Part shown: piece by piece, positions 1 to 11,839 of the stretch
How the letters are laid out: each line of letters starts with the position of its first letter
Numbering within the stretch: position 1 is the first letter of the stretch
NCBI GenBank assembly: GCA_022385755.1
Contig: MU278349.1
Span: forward strand, 1,364,001 to 1,428,000
DNA length: 64,000 nucleotides
Source: Trametopsis cervina
Lineage: Eukaryota; Basidiomycota; Agaricomycetes; Polyporales; Irpicaceae
Direction of reading: 5' to 3'
Program-made: the position numbers and the translations under genes
Notes under the pieces: generated by a model
The model's input: the letters and a program-made list of their open reading frames with translations, nothing else
Told to the model about the DNA's origin: nothing
The model's database searches: none

Positions 1-176
1 TCTGATTGTATTTTGTAAATCTCAGTCTCATTCCTTCGTATTTTATTTGCACTTCCTTCTACTCTAATAATACGGCCACTATACGTGGAAGCATATTGCA
101 CTGGGCGTGAAAAGTACCGTAGTGTAGATAAGACGCGCGCTAGCCGCTGGTCGTCTGCAGCTTGCTTCCGACGTCC

Positions 177-707
177 ATGCTGGCCAATACGTTGCGACAA
201 TGGACGAGGTCCATGGCCACCTCGGCCTCCAGTTACCCTTTCGCTAAAGTAATAATACCACCAACACCAGCGGCGCCGCCCACACCCTCTCTTTTGAAAG
301 GCAAGGGCATAATGGAACACGTCCGCCACCACATATTGTCACCAGAAAAGCAGGAGCTGCTTGCTACTCTATTCTCCAGGCATTCGGCCAACCGTATATC
401 ACCTGGTGCTATCCTCAAAGTGACCATGAACCACGCACCAAACGTGTTCTCTGGAGTAGTGTTGGGTATCCGACGTCGTGGCCCAGACACGTCTTTCGTC
501 CTTCGCAATGTAGTCAATCGAACCGGCGTGGAGATGCAGTTCTTCCCTGCGTCACCGCATATCACCGCGATTGAGGTTCTGAAGAAAGAGGGTACAGGAG
601 GTGGAAAGGCTGGAAGGAGGGCTAGGAGAGCGAAGTTGTTCTATCTCAGGGACTCGCCCGAGAAAATGACGAACGTCTCACAAGGCGTAAAGGGCGTGTC
701 TGCCTAG
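177..707 (+). CDS. MRPL19: Mitochondrial large-subunit ribosomal protein bL19m
   Basis: Intronless frame of 176 residues. The core (residues about 70-160) matches bacterial-type L19: the residues around SPGAILKVTM, the FSGVVLGIRRRG strand and the basic tail RRARRAKLFYLRD, which in this family contacts large-subunit rRNA near the intersubunit bridge. The roughly 50 residues before the core are rich in R, S, T and A (RQWTRSMATSAS), as expected of a mitochondrial import signal. I start at the ATG at 177; the open frame runs a little upstream from a TTG but has no earlier ATG. Family membership is seen in the sequence; mitochondrial location is inferred from the N-terminus and the bacterial-type family. 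Confidence 0.93.
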   Translation: MLANTLRQWTRSMATSASSYPFAKVIIPPTPAAPPTPSLLKGKGIMEHVRHHILSPEKQELLATLFSRHSANRISPGAILKVTMNHAPNVFSGVVLGIRRRGPDTSFVLRNVVNRTGVEMQFFPASPHITAIEVLKKEGTGGGKAGRRARRAKLFYLRDSPEKMTNVSQGVKGVSA

Positions 708-1882
708 TGCGTTTCTCATTCCATTCTGAACTTTCCAAAGTTTCTGACCAGTGTTGACTTTTACAACGATGTAGATTCACTCTATTCTCACAAGTAGATA
801 CCGCGTTAATGCTATCGCGTCCAGAGCACTGCATAGAATACAGTACGTCTGCGCGGGGGTGCCGAAGCTCGCAGGCCCCTATAATTTGGGCGGACCCGAG
901 AGTGTTCTGTAGGGCAATTCAGACGTGTTGTCCCAGTATGTGTGAGCTGCTCTAACAGAAAACAGCATAGAGCAGATTTAGCCACCGGATGCGCAGCCAG
1001 AAAACTTCGGACGGACGAATGCTTGGTGTTCTAGGTGAGTCTATGGGTTGCTAGTGCATGCCATGGACCTATTGGGAATCATTACACTCGCTCGATGATG
1101 TTTGGGGTCCAAGGAAGTACTTATCTGCCCACACACTCTACGTCAGAATGCGCGCCAAGGGCTCAAGAGTCTGTGCCTATGGATAGCTCTGAGAAGGGCG
1201 AGTCCTGGGTCTCAGAAAAGGAGGCACCCACGACGATTCTGTTGCGAAGATACGGAGACACCCAGCTACAGGTTCTCATCTTCTTGTCTACAGCACTCCG
1301 ACACTCACACGGCGCCGCAAACTCACGTTAACCGGCGGTCGGATGTGATGAGTCCATGGCATGGGTGATATCGTTGCTGTGCTGTATTTCCACTGGAGGA
1401 CATTGTCTTCCGGTTATTACTGCGTACAGCCACGTGAGTAGAATTACGGAGATGGCCACGGCCGACACGGGTAGGCACGGCTATAAGAGGCATGTCGAAG
1501 GGAGGCAGTGTCCCGTCCTTACGTGGCCAAGTAACTCTGCGTGCTTGTGTCCCCGACCAGGCGTTGTGGTCGCCGGAATCTAATGTGGTGTGGCCTGTAG
1601 CATCGTCGGTCAGACGCTTGTACCGCCCTATAAAACGGTTGCCCGCCTGAAACCCTTATATTCTACTTTTTTTCTCCTTCCGCCCGCCCAACGACCGCAG
1701 CCGAGTTCCTTGCTAAACAAGTACAGCGTACTTAAACTTGAAAGCCTGCTGGCCACAATAGTTTGTAGCCTTCCCCCATCGGGTGGTGTTTGGTCAGCGT
1801 CCGTGACAAACAACCGCCGCGTTGTGATCTCAGCGAGGGATCTCGTCCATCGCAAGCCGCACTCTCTTCCTCCCTATATACT
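708..1882. other. Intergenic region upstream of the Zn2Cys6 gene
   Basis: About 1.2 kb without a convincing gene. Short frames of fewer than 100 codons occur but show no domain, no coherent splice pattern and no recognisable composition. The right end holds the promoter of the regulator gene, with a TATA box at 1629 and a CACGTG E-box at 1431. Confidence 0.6.
1629..1635 (+). promoter_or_regulatory. TATA box of the Zn2Cys6 regulator gene
   Basis: TATAAAA on the + strand, about 250 bp upstream of the ATG at 1883, followed by pyrimidine-rich sequence. Position and orientation fit a core promoter with a 5' leader of roughly 200 bp. No transcript evidence is available. Confidence 0.5.
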
Positions 1883-4800
1883 ATGACCGAGACGACCACC
1901 ATGGCAGACAACCCCGAAAGGCAGATAAATCAATCAGCGAAAAAGAAGAAAGCAGACGAACCACTTCCCCCAGACGTCGGCCTGAAACCTGTGCAATTAC
2001 AGCGAAGGAGGGTATGGCGCGCATGTGAAAGCTGCAGGTGCGCACCATAGTGCGTATCCCTTCCTTGATCCCTCACATCTCTCTAGGCGTAAGAAGATAA
2101 AGTGTGACGGAAATGAACCCACTTGCTCGCAGTGCGCAGCATCCAAGTCAACATGTACTTGGTTACAGACGAAGGATAGGGCAGCTTTGAGTCGACAGTG
2201 CGTAATTTGCGAATTGAAAGCCTATCTTGAAGTAATGATCGTCATTACCAGCTATGTACAAGAGCTTGAAGCCCGTCTCTTACACATGGAAACACTCTTC
2301 ACACAGGTTGCTCCAATTCTCGAGCACGTTCAAGCCAATGGGATCGATCCGGTCAAGCTCGCCTCGTCAGGAGGTGCATCATCGTCCAACGCTCCTGATC
2401 CCAAACAAGTGCAGGCGATGCTCTCGAACTCTATGGACGCAAACGAGAATATGAGGAATTCTCCCCCCAGCCCGGTTAAGATCGAAGACGACATGTCAGA
2501 ATCATTCGGCCAGTTGGCGCTGGATGAGCATGGGCAAATGCGTTGGATAGGCAGCTCGTCGACGATGTCCCTCATTCATTCGTTCCGCACGCTCACCTCC
2601 GCACCTCTACACCGTGTCTCCCCTATGGAAGACGACCCAATGGGGCCTGGACCTAGCGTCAACAAGCTCTATTTCCCAGCGTCGGTCTTCTTCGGAAAGG
2701 TACGTGTATTACCTGGACCGGAAGAAGTAGAATATCCTCCCCGAGATCTGGCCGACAAACTTGTACGTACTCTGACTCGTTATCGTTGTGCTATTACGAT
2801 AGTTTTTACCTGCAGGTCGACGCATATTTCTCCAGATTCCATTTTCTGATGCCAGTCGTTGATAAACCGTCCTTTTTGGCACGTTACAACCATATCATGA
2901 ATCACCTCGGCGACGTAAACCTGGCTCGCCGCGAGACAGCGTTCCTCGCACTTCTCAATGCTGTGTTTGCTTGCTCAGCCAAGCTCATAGATGATCCACG
3001 TCTCTCTGTTGATGGCTTGGACGACGCTGGCATGGGTATGGTCTACTACGAAAGGTAAGCGAGCGGCCCAAGATTTGTTGAAATGCTTACGTCTGACTTT
3101 GATTAACCCAGGGCGCTGATACTGCAGTACATCAGCCACGCCTCGATGCAAGTTGAGCATGTGCAGTGCTTCCTCCTCATGTCATCATTTTTGTGCTCTG
3201 TGAACTGTCTGCCGCAAGCATGGATAATGGTGGGGCAGGCTGTTCGCATCTCGCAAGATATCGGGCTTCACGTACGTCTAAACACCTGCCTTCTTTTCTT
3301 CGACGGCTATACTGACGCATGCCCGCCACAGCGTTCGCCACGTCGACTGCTAATACCTCCGATCGAGAAGGAAACACGCCGCAAGGTATGGTGGGGGTGC
3401 TACATTCTTGACAGAATGCTTGCTCTCACACTTGGCCGTCCATTGGGAATCGACGATCGAGATTGTGACGTTGAAGTGCCGGTAGATGTCGACGATGAAT
3501 ACCTTGCGGATTATTTTGCGGGCGCGGATGTATCACGCGACGGACCGTTCCTCATGAAGGGGTTTATCGAACTTATCTCATTGTACGGCATCGCCGGAAA
3601 GGTTCTTCGACAAGTCTATTCACTCGACAAGTGCAAGGAATATCTCGAGCCGGAGAAGAGGGCAGAACTGAACCGTTCCGTCGAAACATTGGACAAGGCT
3701 CTTATCAAATGGTGTGAAGACCTTCCACCGGTGTTCAAGACTAGCCCTGTGCACGAGAAGCACGTATCGATGGCCGCAGTACTCTGCACACATTACTACT
3801 CGATCTTGCTCACGTTGCACCGCAACTTCTTACCGGTCAAGCCGGACCAGCCTGTCCTGCCGCGATCGACAGCGAAGGCAGTATCCACAGCCCGCGCATG
3901 CATTCACTTGGCGCCGTCGATCAGGAACGTTGTGCCACCATGCTACCACCTCGCGTTCTTCATTCAGAACCTTTTCAGTTCAGCGGTTATCATCCTGCTG
4001 TATTCCATGCACACGACCGATTTGGGCGCTTCTCAGATGGCGATGGAAGAAGCGAAGAGCTGTATTGGGATTCTCGAGGCCTGGGAGGGCTACTGGCCGG
4101 GCGCGCGCAAGTGCAAGGAGTTATTGGAGGATCTAGCGGTCACGGCCAATGAGGCTATCAAAGCTTTGCAGAACGCTCAACAACAACAACAGCAGCAGCA
4201 GCAAGGACAACCAACACAACCGTCCACCCAACCTTCTTCGTCGAATTCGTCTTCGAAAGTGCCTTCAGGGGCCGCATCACCCACGACGATGGCAGACACA
4301 AGAATGGGTGCGCCTTCGAGCTCTGATAGAATGAAGAACAAGGCGAGGAGAAACCGCTCGCGGGACGTTCGTCTCTCGCCTCGTCTTGTGCCTCAGTCTG
4401 GATATCATCGTCACGATCGTAAGTTCACCTATCTATCAAATATCATGTATCTGACGGCTGCCGTGATAACAGCTCTCAGCCAACGAGCCAGGTCAACGTC
4501 TCGTAAACGTCCTCATGATGAGGACTTCCAGGACTTCGGTAATCCTTCTTTAAGCAGTGTGCTCTCCGGAGCGTACCCCGCACGATCGAGTCTGAGTTCG
4601 CACAGCTCCCCGGTATCCGTACACAGCCATCCGTCACCCCCATCTCGTTTGGAACCACCCCTGGAAGCCAGCCCTCCTATCATGCCCATTGGGTCCTTCA
4701 GCATGGCTGTCCCTCCTCAGTCTCCCACCACAATTCAAGATCCCTCGTCGTCACGGTTCTCATATGACTTCGGACTCTCGCGAAGTCCTCCCGAGAACCG

Positions 4801-5233
4801 GTGGGCCGGCCCTGGTGAAAGCAGCGGATCGAAGATATACGAGAATTCCATGCAGAGCTCCTCAGGCGGTTACGGCAACAATAACAGCAGCAGCAGTAGC
4901 GGCAACCCTGCTTACGGCCTTCAGCCCACCACCTCTGTTGATTCTTCGAATTCTTACATGTCATATGACACTGCTGACCTAATTTCCGGCCTGTCCTCGT
5001 TGAGTACCGTTCCCGAACTCACGGAATTCTCAGGACCGGGCCTACCGTTCCGAGGCCTGGACTACATTCGCAACTTCAACGGTGGTGGATTCACGCCTGG
5101 GCCTGAGCAGGAGGGATTGTGGCAAACGTTTGACCCTGGCGCGTTCGGCCTCGATCCGGAGGTGGCGTTCACATTGAACGATTTGGCGGGTGACGGTCAG
5201 GATACGCAACTTAATTGGCCTGAGGCTCACTAA
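1883..5233 (+). CDS. Zn2Cys6 fungal-specific transcription factor
   Basis: Seven exons give 1007 residues in a closed frame; introns are 2038-2086, 2198-2251, 2763-2815, 3055-3111, 3272-3331 and 4419-4472. The DNA-binding binuclear zinc cluster is complete only after removing intron 1: CESCRRKKIKCDG followed by TCSQCAASKSTC (six cysteines in C-x2-C-x6-C-x6-C-x2-C-x6-C spacing, about residues 49-75). A dimerisation helix (YVQELEARL) follows. The middle carries the fungal_trans regulatory domain, including KETRRKVWWGCYILDR and LGRPLGIDD. The C-terminal 400 residues are low-complexity S/P/Q with a polyglutamine tract encoded near 4177-4212, probably an activation region. Nuclear transcription regulator of unknown targets; I cannot assign an orthologue. 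Introns 5 and 6 are 60 and 54 bp with no in-frame stop, so retention would preserve the frame. Confidence 0.92.
4177..4212 (+). repeat. CAA/CAG trinucleotide tract encoding polyglutamine
   Basis: Run of CAA and CAG codons inside exon 6 of the Zn2Cys6 regulator, encoding an almost pure glutamine stretch just after the regulatory domain. Such tracts vary in length between strains and often sit in activation regions. Confidence 0.85.
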
Positions 5234-5675
5234 TTTTGTTTGGGGCAAACTACGATTATAATGATGCCAGTTTATACATACATACGATTTCCTTTAACTC
5301 GATCCGCTATTGACAAGGTGTAGCCGTATTCGCTACGTACGAACCTCCGTTGTATATTTCTTTCTGCTTTATTGCCTGACATTACTTACTGTATCGATAT
5401 TGATTATGGTCTGCTCGTGGCTACTACACTACTATCATCGTTGAGAAAATAGCACTTTACCGCGAGTTTCTCGATGCCGAGCTCTGTGATGCGGGTCTCG
5501 CATGTGCCAGGCTGCACAAAATCAGGTGGTATGCGCATCCGCATCAAGGTTTCGTTGGCACTTAACGCCAGCCCGGCTTCCCACCTCCCCGGTTCTTCGT
5601 CATTATGCGGGGAACGACTTATATCTTGGACGGAACACAGTCGGTTTGTGCTGTATGCACTTGCTCTAAACCACC
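5234..5675. other. Intergenic region before the acyl-CoA dehydrogenase
   Basis: AT-richer 3' flank of the regulator followed by the promoter of the dehydrogenase. No gene is supportable. Confidence 0.6.
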
Positions 5676-7682
5676 ATGTCTACGCACCCAATTATCGAGC
5701 TGACCTCGCCTTCATCATGGGCAATGGTATGTATGGGTATCAGCCACTTTGGTGGATTATGCCGTGCTCAACATGTTGACAGGTCGAGGACAAGTTCTCA
5801 CCGTTCGCTAAGGACACACTGGCAAAATTGGTCAAGTTCCAGACAGTGCGTGCCCATGAGACACCGCCCGATTCACTGCACTGAACTTACCCCTACGTTC
5901 AGGAAGAGGTTGCGCCTGCGTTGCGTGTAGCAGAAGCGTTCCTCCCTGAAGATCCCAGTCGCTGGAAGACGGTCATTCCCATTATTGCGGACCTGAAAGT
6001 GAAGGCTCGTAAGCTTGGTCTTTGGAACCTCTTTCTGAGCAAGAAGCACTACCCAAAACACGGCGTCGACCTCACAAATCTTGAGGTACGACCACGACTT
6101 CAAATGGTCGTGGCATCAATACTAACTCGGGATGAACAGTATGCCGTGATGGCTGAAGTCATGGGTCATGGTGGTCAGTTTGCATCAGAGGTGCATAACT
6201 GCTCTGCACCTGATACTGGGAACATGGGTAAGCGGAACAAGGCGGTAATGTAGCGACGTTGTTGACATCTAGCAATTCCAGAGGTGCTCGCTCGGTATGC
6301 TTCCCCTGAGCAGCAGGAGAAGTGGCTCAAACCGCTTTTGAACGGTGAAATCCGTTCTGCGTTTGCTATGACGGAGCGCTTTGGTAAGAAACCATGTCGA
6401 GACTCTGCATATCTATCCTGATGACATGGTCCTTAGTTGCTTCCTCTGACGCGACGAACATCCGTACATCTATCCGTCAAGAGGGCGACGAGATTGTGAT
6501 AAACGGACACAAATGGTAAGATTCCAAGTATGAATCAACAAGTTAGGTACTGAGAGCGTGTTACAGGTGGATCAGCGGTGCTACCGACCCAAGATGCGCT
6601 ATTCATCTTGTTCTCGGCAAAAGTGACCCGGAGAACAAGAGCCGTTACAACCAGCAGAGCATAGTCATCGTTCCAGCAAACACGCCCGGTGTCAAGGTCA
6701 TCCGTCCGATGCGTGTATTTGGTTACGATGATGCTCCAGAGGGTCATGCGGAAATCATTTATGACAACGTTCGTGTTCCAGTGAGTAACTTGGTTTTGGG
6801 CTGGGGGAAGGGTTTCGAGGTGAGTGTCAACCTGTCCAAGGTATCCTCCTCACCTAACAATGCTATATAGATTATACAAGGTCGTCTTGGGTATGTGAAC
6901 AGTGGAAAAATCCGTTCTGCACTTAGTCCCAACTGATGATACATGCAGTCCTGGCCGCATTCATCATTGTATGCGTTCCATTGGTGCAGCCCAGAATGCA
7001 CTGGATCTTCTCCTTGCCCGCGTCACAGATCCAAGTCGCAAAACTTTCGGCAAGTATCTATATGAGCACGGTTAGTACCCTTGGCAAATAATTTTATCTC
7101 CACAAATGCTCAGAGGGCTCCTTACAGGCACTGTCATTTCCGATATTGCCAAATCTCGGGCCGAGATTGAGAGCTCTCGACTCCTTGTGCTCAGTGCCGC
7201 TTTGCAGATCGATAAGTACCAAGCCAAAGGTGCTCTAAAGGAGATTGGGATTGCCAAAGTAAGTTCAGTCTTGTGATGCAAGATTTCACTCTGATGACGG
7301 CATGCAACCAGTTCGTTGTCCCGTCTATGGCGCTACAAGTTGTAGACCGTGCGATGCAATCCTTCGGTGCTGAGGGTTTGTCTCAAGATCAATCCCTCGC
7401 ACACACATTCGCGGGTTTACGAACATTACGTCTCGCTGATGTACGTTTATTTACATCCATTTCAGTGCTCCTCTCTTACGACGAACATAAATTAGGGGCC
7501 CGATGCTGTATGTTTTCGCTTTGTTGCCGAGGAGAATCACGTTGATATGTTACCAGGTCCACATCCAACAAATAGGTCAGCGAGAGCTGAAGCGCGCTCC
7601 GGCTGTGACCAAAAGGTTCGCTGAAATCAAGAGCAAGGAGAAGGATCTCTTCGAGAAGTACAAGGTCAGGGCTCATCTGTGA
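5676..7682 (+). CDS. Acyl-CoA dehydrogenase, ACAD10/11 type
   Basis: FAD-dependent alpha,beta-dehydrogenase of acyl-CoA thioesters. Thirteen exons close to 452 residues; two exons are very small (6871-6890, 20 nt; 7496-7507, 12 nt), which makes automatic models error-prone. Family marks in order: N-terminal helical domain ([12 protein letters not shown]), the substrate/FAD loop containing FAMTER, the beta-domain ([11 protein letters not shown]), [20 protein letters not shown], and the C-terminal helical bundle with [11 protein letters not shown] and [15 protein letters not shown]10/11 proteins of animals are fused to a kinase-like APH domain; here only the dehydrogenase part is present, the usual fungal form. 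There is no clear mitochondrial signal, and the C-terminus (RAHL) is not a canonical PTS1, so compartment is open. Confidence 0.92.
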
Positions 7683-8087
7683 GCAGCTGTCAGGTTACTT
7701 GGAGCACTGTGAATCCTTGCGTCACTGTAAAATTGGTTTAGCGTTACACGCACATTATCTATTCTGTTAGGATGCCCCATTCGTCGTGGTGAAGCGCCCA
7801 GTCGCTACATCTTGGGTCTTAGACCGCATAACCTTTATGTGGAGGGGCCCTTTACCGCTCACCGTCGCATCCACATCTTCATCTCTGGTAGAGATTCGAA
7901 AATCAGCTGTTATAATGGTGGTTTAGCGATACAGAAGATGGTCTGCTGTCAGTTCCACTGACGAGGTCGAATTCGTACTCTTCGCCTGATATTGCCGTGG
8001 GGGCATCAGATGAATTATCTCTCTACTTAATAGCCTCCCTTCCAGTAGAGGGCTCGTCTTCTCTCCCTGTTTCTTATCTGCTTGACC
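7683..8087. other. Intergenic region
   Basis: About 400 bp between the dehydrogenase and the first membrane-protein paralogue. It must hold the promoter of the latter; I see no gene or strong motif. Confidence 0.5.
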
Positions 8088-9565
8088 ATGTCTAGCTTTG
8101 TCGTCAAGTCGCTCCAGACGCAAACAGGCGCGGCGGTCTGTGAAACTTTCGTGTACGGTGTGTGTCCATGTCTATTCATCACATCATCATTCTTATGTGC
8201 GAAAATAGGTGCATTCAGTGCGGTGGTGGTCATCTTACTGCACACGGTATTGACTTGTGAGTTAGCGCTGCTTTACGTGTTTGGAACTGGTATTTAAAGA
8301 AGTATAATGCAGCCTCACGTGTGGAGCTCAGTGCTACCAGACTACGGCTTATCTTATGCGCATTTGTTTTATCGTCGGTCCACTGCGCTTCTTCTGTTGT
8401 TTCTCTGGTTACATCTATAGTCCGCCCGGAACCATATGGCCCTAGGGCCACCAGAGACGTACTCAACGCTCTCATCCAGCTTAACTGTGAGTTGTCCCGT
8501 ACATGATATACCGTAAGCTTGCAAGCATTTGACGGACGATGGCCTAGTCTTATTTGCAGATGGTGTTGTGGTCTGGAGGATGCGAGTCTTGTGCACGTTA
8601 TTCGTTCCATCATGGGTACTACTCATCCCTGTGTCGACACTGGCAGCGACCTCTCGTAAGTTCATACACCTTCTATGCGCTATGCGTATCCTGAAGTCCT
8701 GTGACAAGTATGCGTATTTCTGACCATGGGTCTTCGCGTTGCCATTATGATTATTGCGGAAGACGATCGTATTGATCATGGTCCCGTCTTAACTAGCCTC
8801 AATGTTATCCAGGTGTCAGTTATTGGGTTATCACTCCTATCAAACATTTCTGCGACAACGATCATCGGTTATTGGGCATGGTAGGTGTTCATGCCCTCTG
8901 TTTAACAAAATCATACTTACAGTCAACTCTTTACAGGCGGTGGAATAAAGCGTTTCCGAGAGAGGACAGAAGTCATGGGCCGCGAGCAACCACAGGAGAA
9001 CGGGTTCTGTTTCTATTATTCGAATCAGGGTGCTTGTACTGCGCTTCTACGGTGCGCATTCCTCTTAGGCACTCAATTAGACAAACCGAATAACCTCTAT
9101 GGCGTCAGACAATACTCCTAATAGGCACACCAATACGCGTTATTAACGGAACGGTGGGTGACATATATAAACCTCTTCATGTCCAGTTCTCAGTCAGTCA
9201 TGTTCATTCCACTTTGAGAATTCTCAAGCATTGTTGATTCATTTATTGCTCAGGGAATCTACATGGCACTGGTGATTATCCTAGCGAAAAGGACTGACGC
9301 CACACCCACCACTTTCCGCAGCGACATTGCTCGCTACACCTTCCCTCACAACGTAGAGACTCGGACATCACTCGGCGTTGGACCCCAGTTTGTCAGCTCT
9401 TCGATAGACACCACGATCTCCAGTACCGCAAGCGATTCAGACCTCACTACATGCATTCCATCTCCACGTCTGCATCTCGACGACGTGTCCTTCGCTAGGT
9501 CCTCGATAAGGGGACGGGATCGGATGTCTGCTTCAGGAAGGTTCGACCGCGCAGACCGCCAGTAG
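8088..9565 (+). CDS. Multi-pass membrane protein, Agaricomycete family, paralogue A
   Basis: Eight exons (8088-8157, 8209-8256, 8313-8486, 8548-8655, 8709-8880, 8937-9051, 9109-9192, 9254-9565) close to 360 residues. It has about six or seven hydrophobic segments and the signatures of a large uncharacterised family of mushroom-forming fungi: FADGVVVWRM after the third segment, then LSNISATTIIGYWAWR and a segment with ERVLFLLFESGCLYC. The tail after the last helix is hydrophilic and S/T-rich, probably cytosolic. Function of the family is not known; a receptor-like or transporter-like role would be a guess. All intron positions match those of the next gene, showing tandem duplication. Two acceptors are weak (acaag before 8709). 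Confidence 0.82.
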
Positions 9566-10242
9566 CACGAAGAGATGAGACGAATTTTGTCGAGCCTGGT
9601 TTCTTGTCTGTTCTTTGGATACCCAGTACCGTACGTGTCAGGAACACGATACCATCGAAAACTGCTTTTCTTTGCCTAATAGTAGCCTGCTTCTTTCTAA
9701 GGATTCGCTTTTCCAGTACGGCTAAGTCCGGGGGAAGGACCCTCTATAACCGCCAGAATTCCATCCGCAACATAGCATCCACACTCGCCACGCCACATCA
9801 AAAATCACAGATCTCATTGTCAAACCCGTATCATCAAGTAGCGTGTGCGGCCTACATGTATATGTCGACAAGTTCTCCATTTCTACACTGGAATGTCTTC
9901 AGCTGCAGCCTGAACTCCACAACGTGACTTATTTCAACCATCGAATGGCGCTCCCAAGTCTCAGAACATTTGGTGGCTACCGTCTACTGTATCACTTGCA
10001 TGGACACAGATGATCAACGCCCGGCGGCAAGAGAGGTGAGTTGTTATACAGATCTGACTGTCCAACTTAATTCTGCATTCCACGTTCCTGCTGTTAGTAA
10101 CATGAAGTTGGCAGATATCAGATTTAGTCGCCACTTTGATTGCGCTGCAGACTGCATTGTAATATTTATAACCTTGTCGAGGCATTGAGGAGTGTGATAC
10201 ACGGCCTTCGTAGGGGCTTTCCCCCATCTTGGCCAGTACACC
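9566..10242. other. Intergenic region between the tandem paralogues
   Basis: About 680 bp with only short frames lacking any resemblance to the flanking paralogues. No remnant of a third copy is evident. Confidence 0.5.
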
Positions 10243-11679
10243 ATGCTTCAATCCTCTGATGAAAGGCATATCCTACTACGTACAATCGAGGTTGCTTGTG
10301 AGACCTTGGTATACGGTATGTCCACATTTCTATCTGAGACGTGCGACGATCATAACAACTAATCTACAACTAGGTATATTCGCTGTCGTTGTGCTCGTAT
10401 TACTACACGCACAATTAGCTCGTGAGTCTTTGAGGTGCAACACTGTTAGGAGCGCGTTGCACTAAACAGATCGTAGTTTCACAGACCAAACTGCGAACCA
10501 CAGGGCTTTGGCTTATCCTATGCATGTTCGTCTTGTCAACAGTTCACTTGGCTGCCTCTGTTGTTTCCCTTGTCACAAACATAACTGGCGTCAACGACAA
10601 CACGTCTGGGGTTGTGAGGAACTTTATCAATGCTCTCGTAGGGCTCAATCGTTCGCCGCATTCGCATTTGACACCGTACCAGCGTACTAATTGAGGAAAT
10701 ATCCATCCTTTCAGTCCTGTGTGCAGATGCCACTATAGTTTGGAGAATGAGAGTGCTGTGCGCGTCTTATATACCGTCGCAGGTCTTACTCATCCCGGCC
10801 ACCATGTTGGGAGCGTCCTCTAGTAAGACGTTTCAACTCACTCCTGCTATAGTGCAACACTCATGTTTTGACCAGTATTCGTATTTCTGGTTATCGGCCT
10901 TCGACTTGTCACTACGATCACAACTTCTAATCGTGACATTCCTCTGGGGCCCCTTACCACACTCATAAACGTCAGTCAGATGGCAATCATCGTGTTCTCC
11001 CTCTTGTCAAATGTTTCAGCAACGACCATCATCGGCTTTTGGGCTTGGTAAGTGTCTATGAATTTATAGCAATCATACAAACTCTAACGAAAGCTGCTTC
11101 TATCTATAGGCGGTTGCGGAGGACGTTCCGACGAAAGGCCGTGGGTCATCAAACTCGAAGGACACAGGGAGAGAAACTTGTATTTTTGCTGCTCGAAACG
11201 GGCGGCCTGTATAGCGCTTCAGCAGTAAAGATCTTCCCTTTCATGCAGTGCAATACAACTAATGTACATTCCAGATTGTGCTCCTGGTCGTCACGCCAAT
11301 ACCTATTCTGGTCGGCACAGTAGGAGATATATACAATCCTGTACATGCTCAGATCTCGGTCAGTCCTCGTCTTTTCATTCTCTAGGATTTGTTATTTTCT
11401 AACTCAGACCCACAGGGTATTTATATGGCTCTCGTGATTATCCTGGCGAAGAAGACCGATACGACACCCGTCTCTACCCTTGGCAATGTTCCCCAATCAA
11501 GCGACCCTCGCAATGGGCCAGCGATGACCAGCTCTGGTCTGCGGTCCCGTAAATCCGCCAATGAGACTGCTATCATGGACCTCACGAATGACGCTTTTCT
11601 CGCCACCAAGATTCCGTCTCCAGGTCTACATCTGGAACACCTATTATCGCCGGTTTCTGCGAGTGGAAGGAAATGTTAA
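10243..11679 (+). CDS. Multi-pass membrane protein, Agaricomycete family, paralogue B
   Basis: Eight exons (10243-10315, 10374-10421, 10477-10650, 10715-10822, 10876-11047, 11110-11224, 11275-11358, 11416-11679) close to 345 residues. It aligns end to end with the preceding gene: CETLVYG at the first exon end, LLCADATIVWRMRVLC, LSNVSATTIIGFWAWR, LLLETGGLYSAS and GIYMALVIILAKKTD. Exons 2 to 7 have exactly the same lengths in both genes (48, 174, 108, 172, 115, 84 nt); only the first and last exons differ. Intron 3 uses an unusual GTTCGC donor at 10651, at the position where paralogue A has GTGAGT, with a good TACTAAT branch site at 10685. Same family, unknown function, integral membrane. Confidence 0.82.
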
Positions 11680-11839
11680 TTTAGGGATCAGTCCACCCTG
11701 GAATCCGAGGCTGGCATGTGTACTACATACCTTAACAATAGTATATTAGAGGACAGCCTTTCCCTATTTTGAGTAAAAACCAAGCATCATTTGATCAAAA
11801 TTACATTGCATGTACATAGATCCGGCGCAGAGGACAAGC

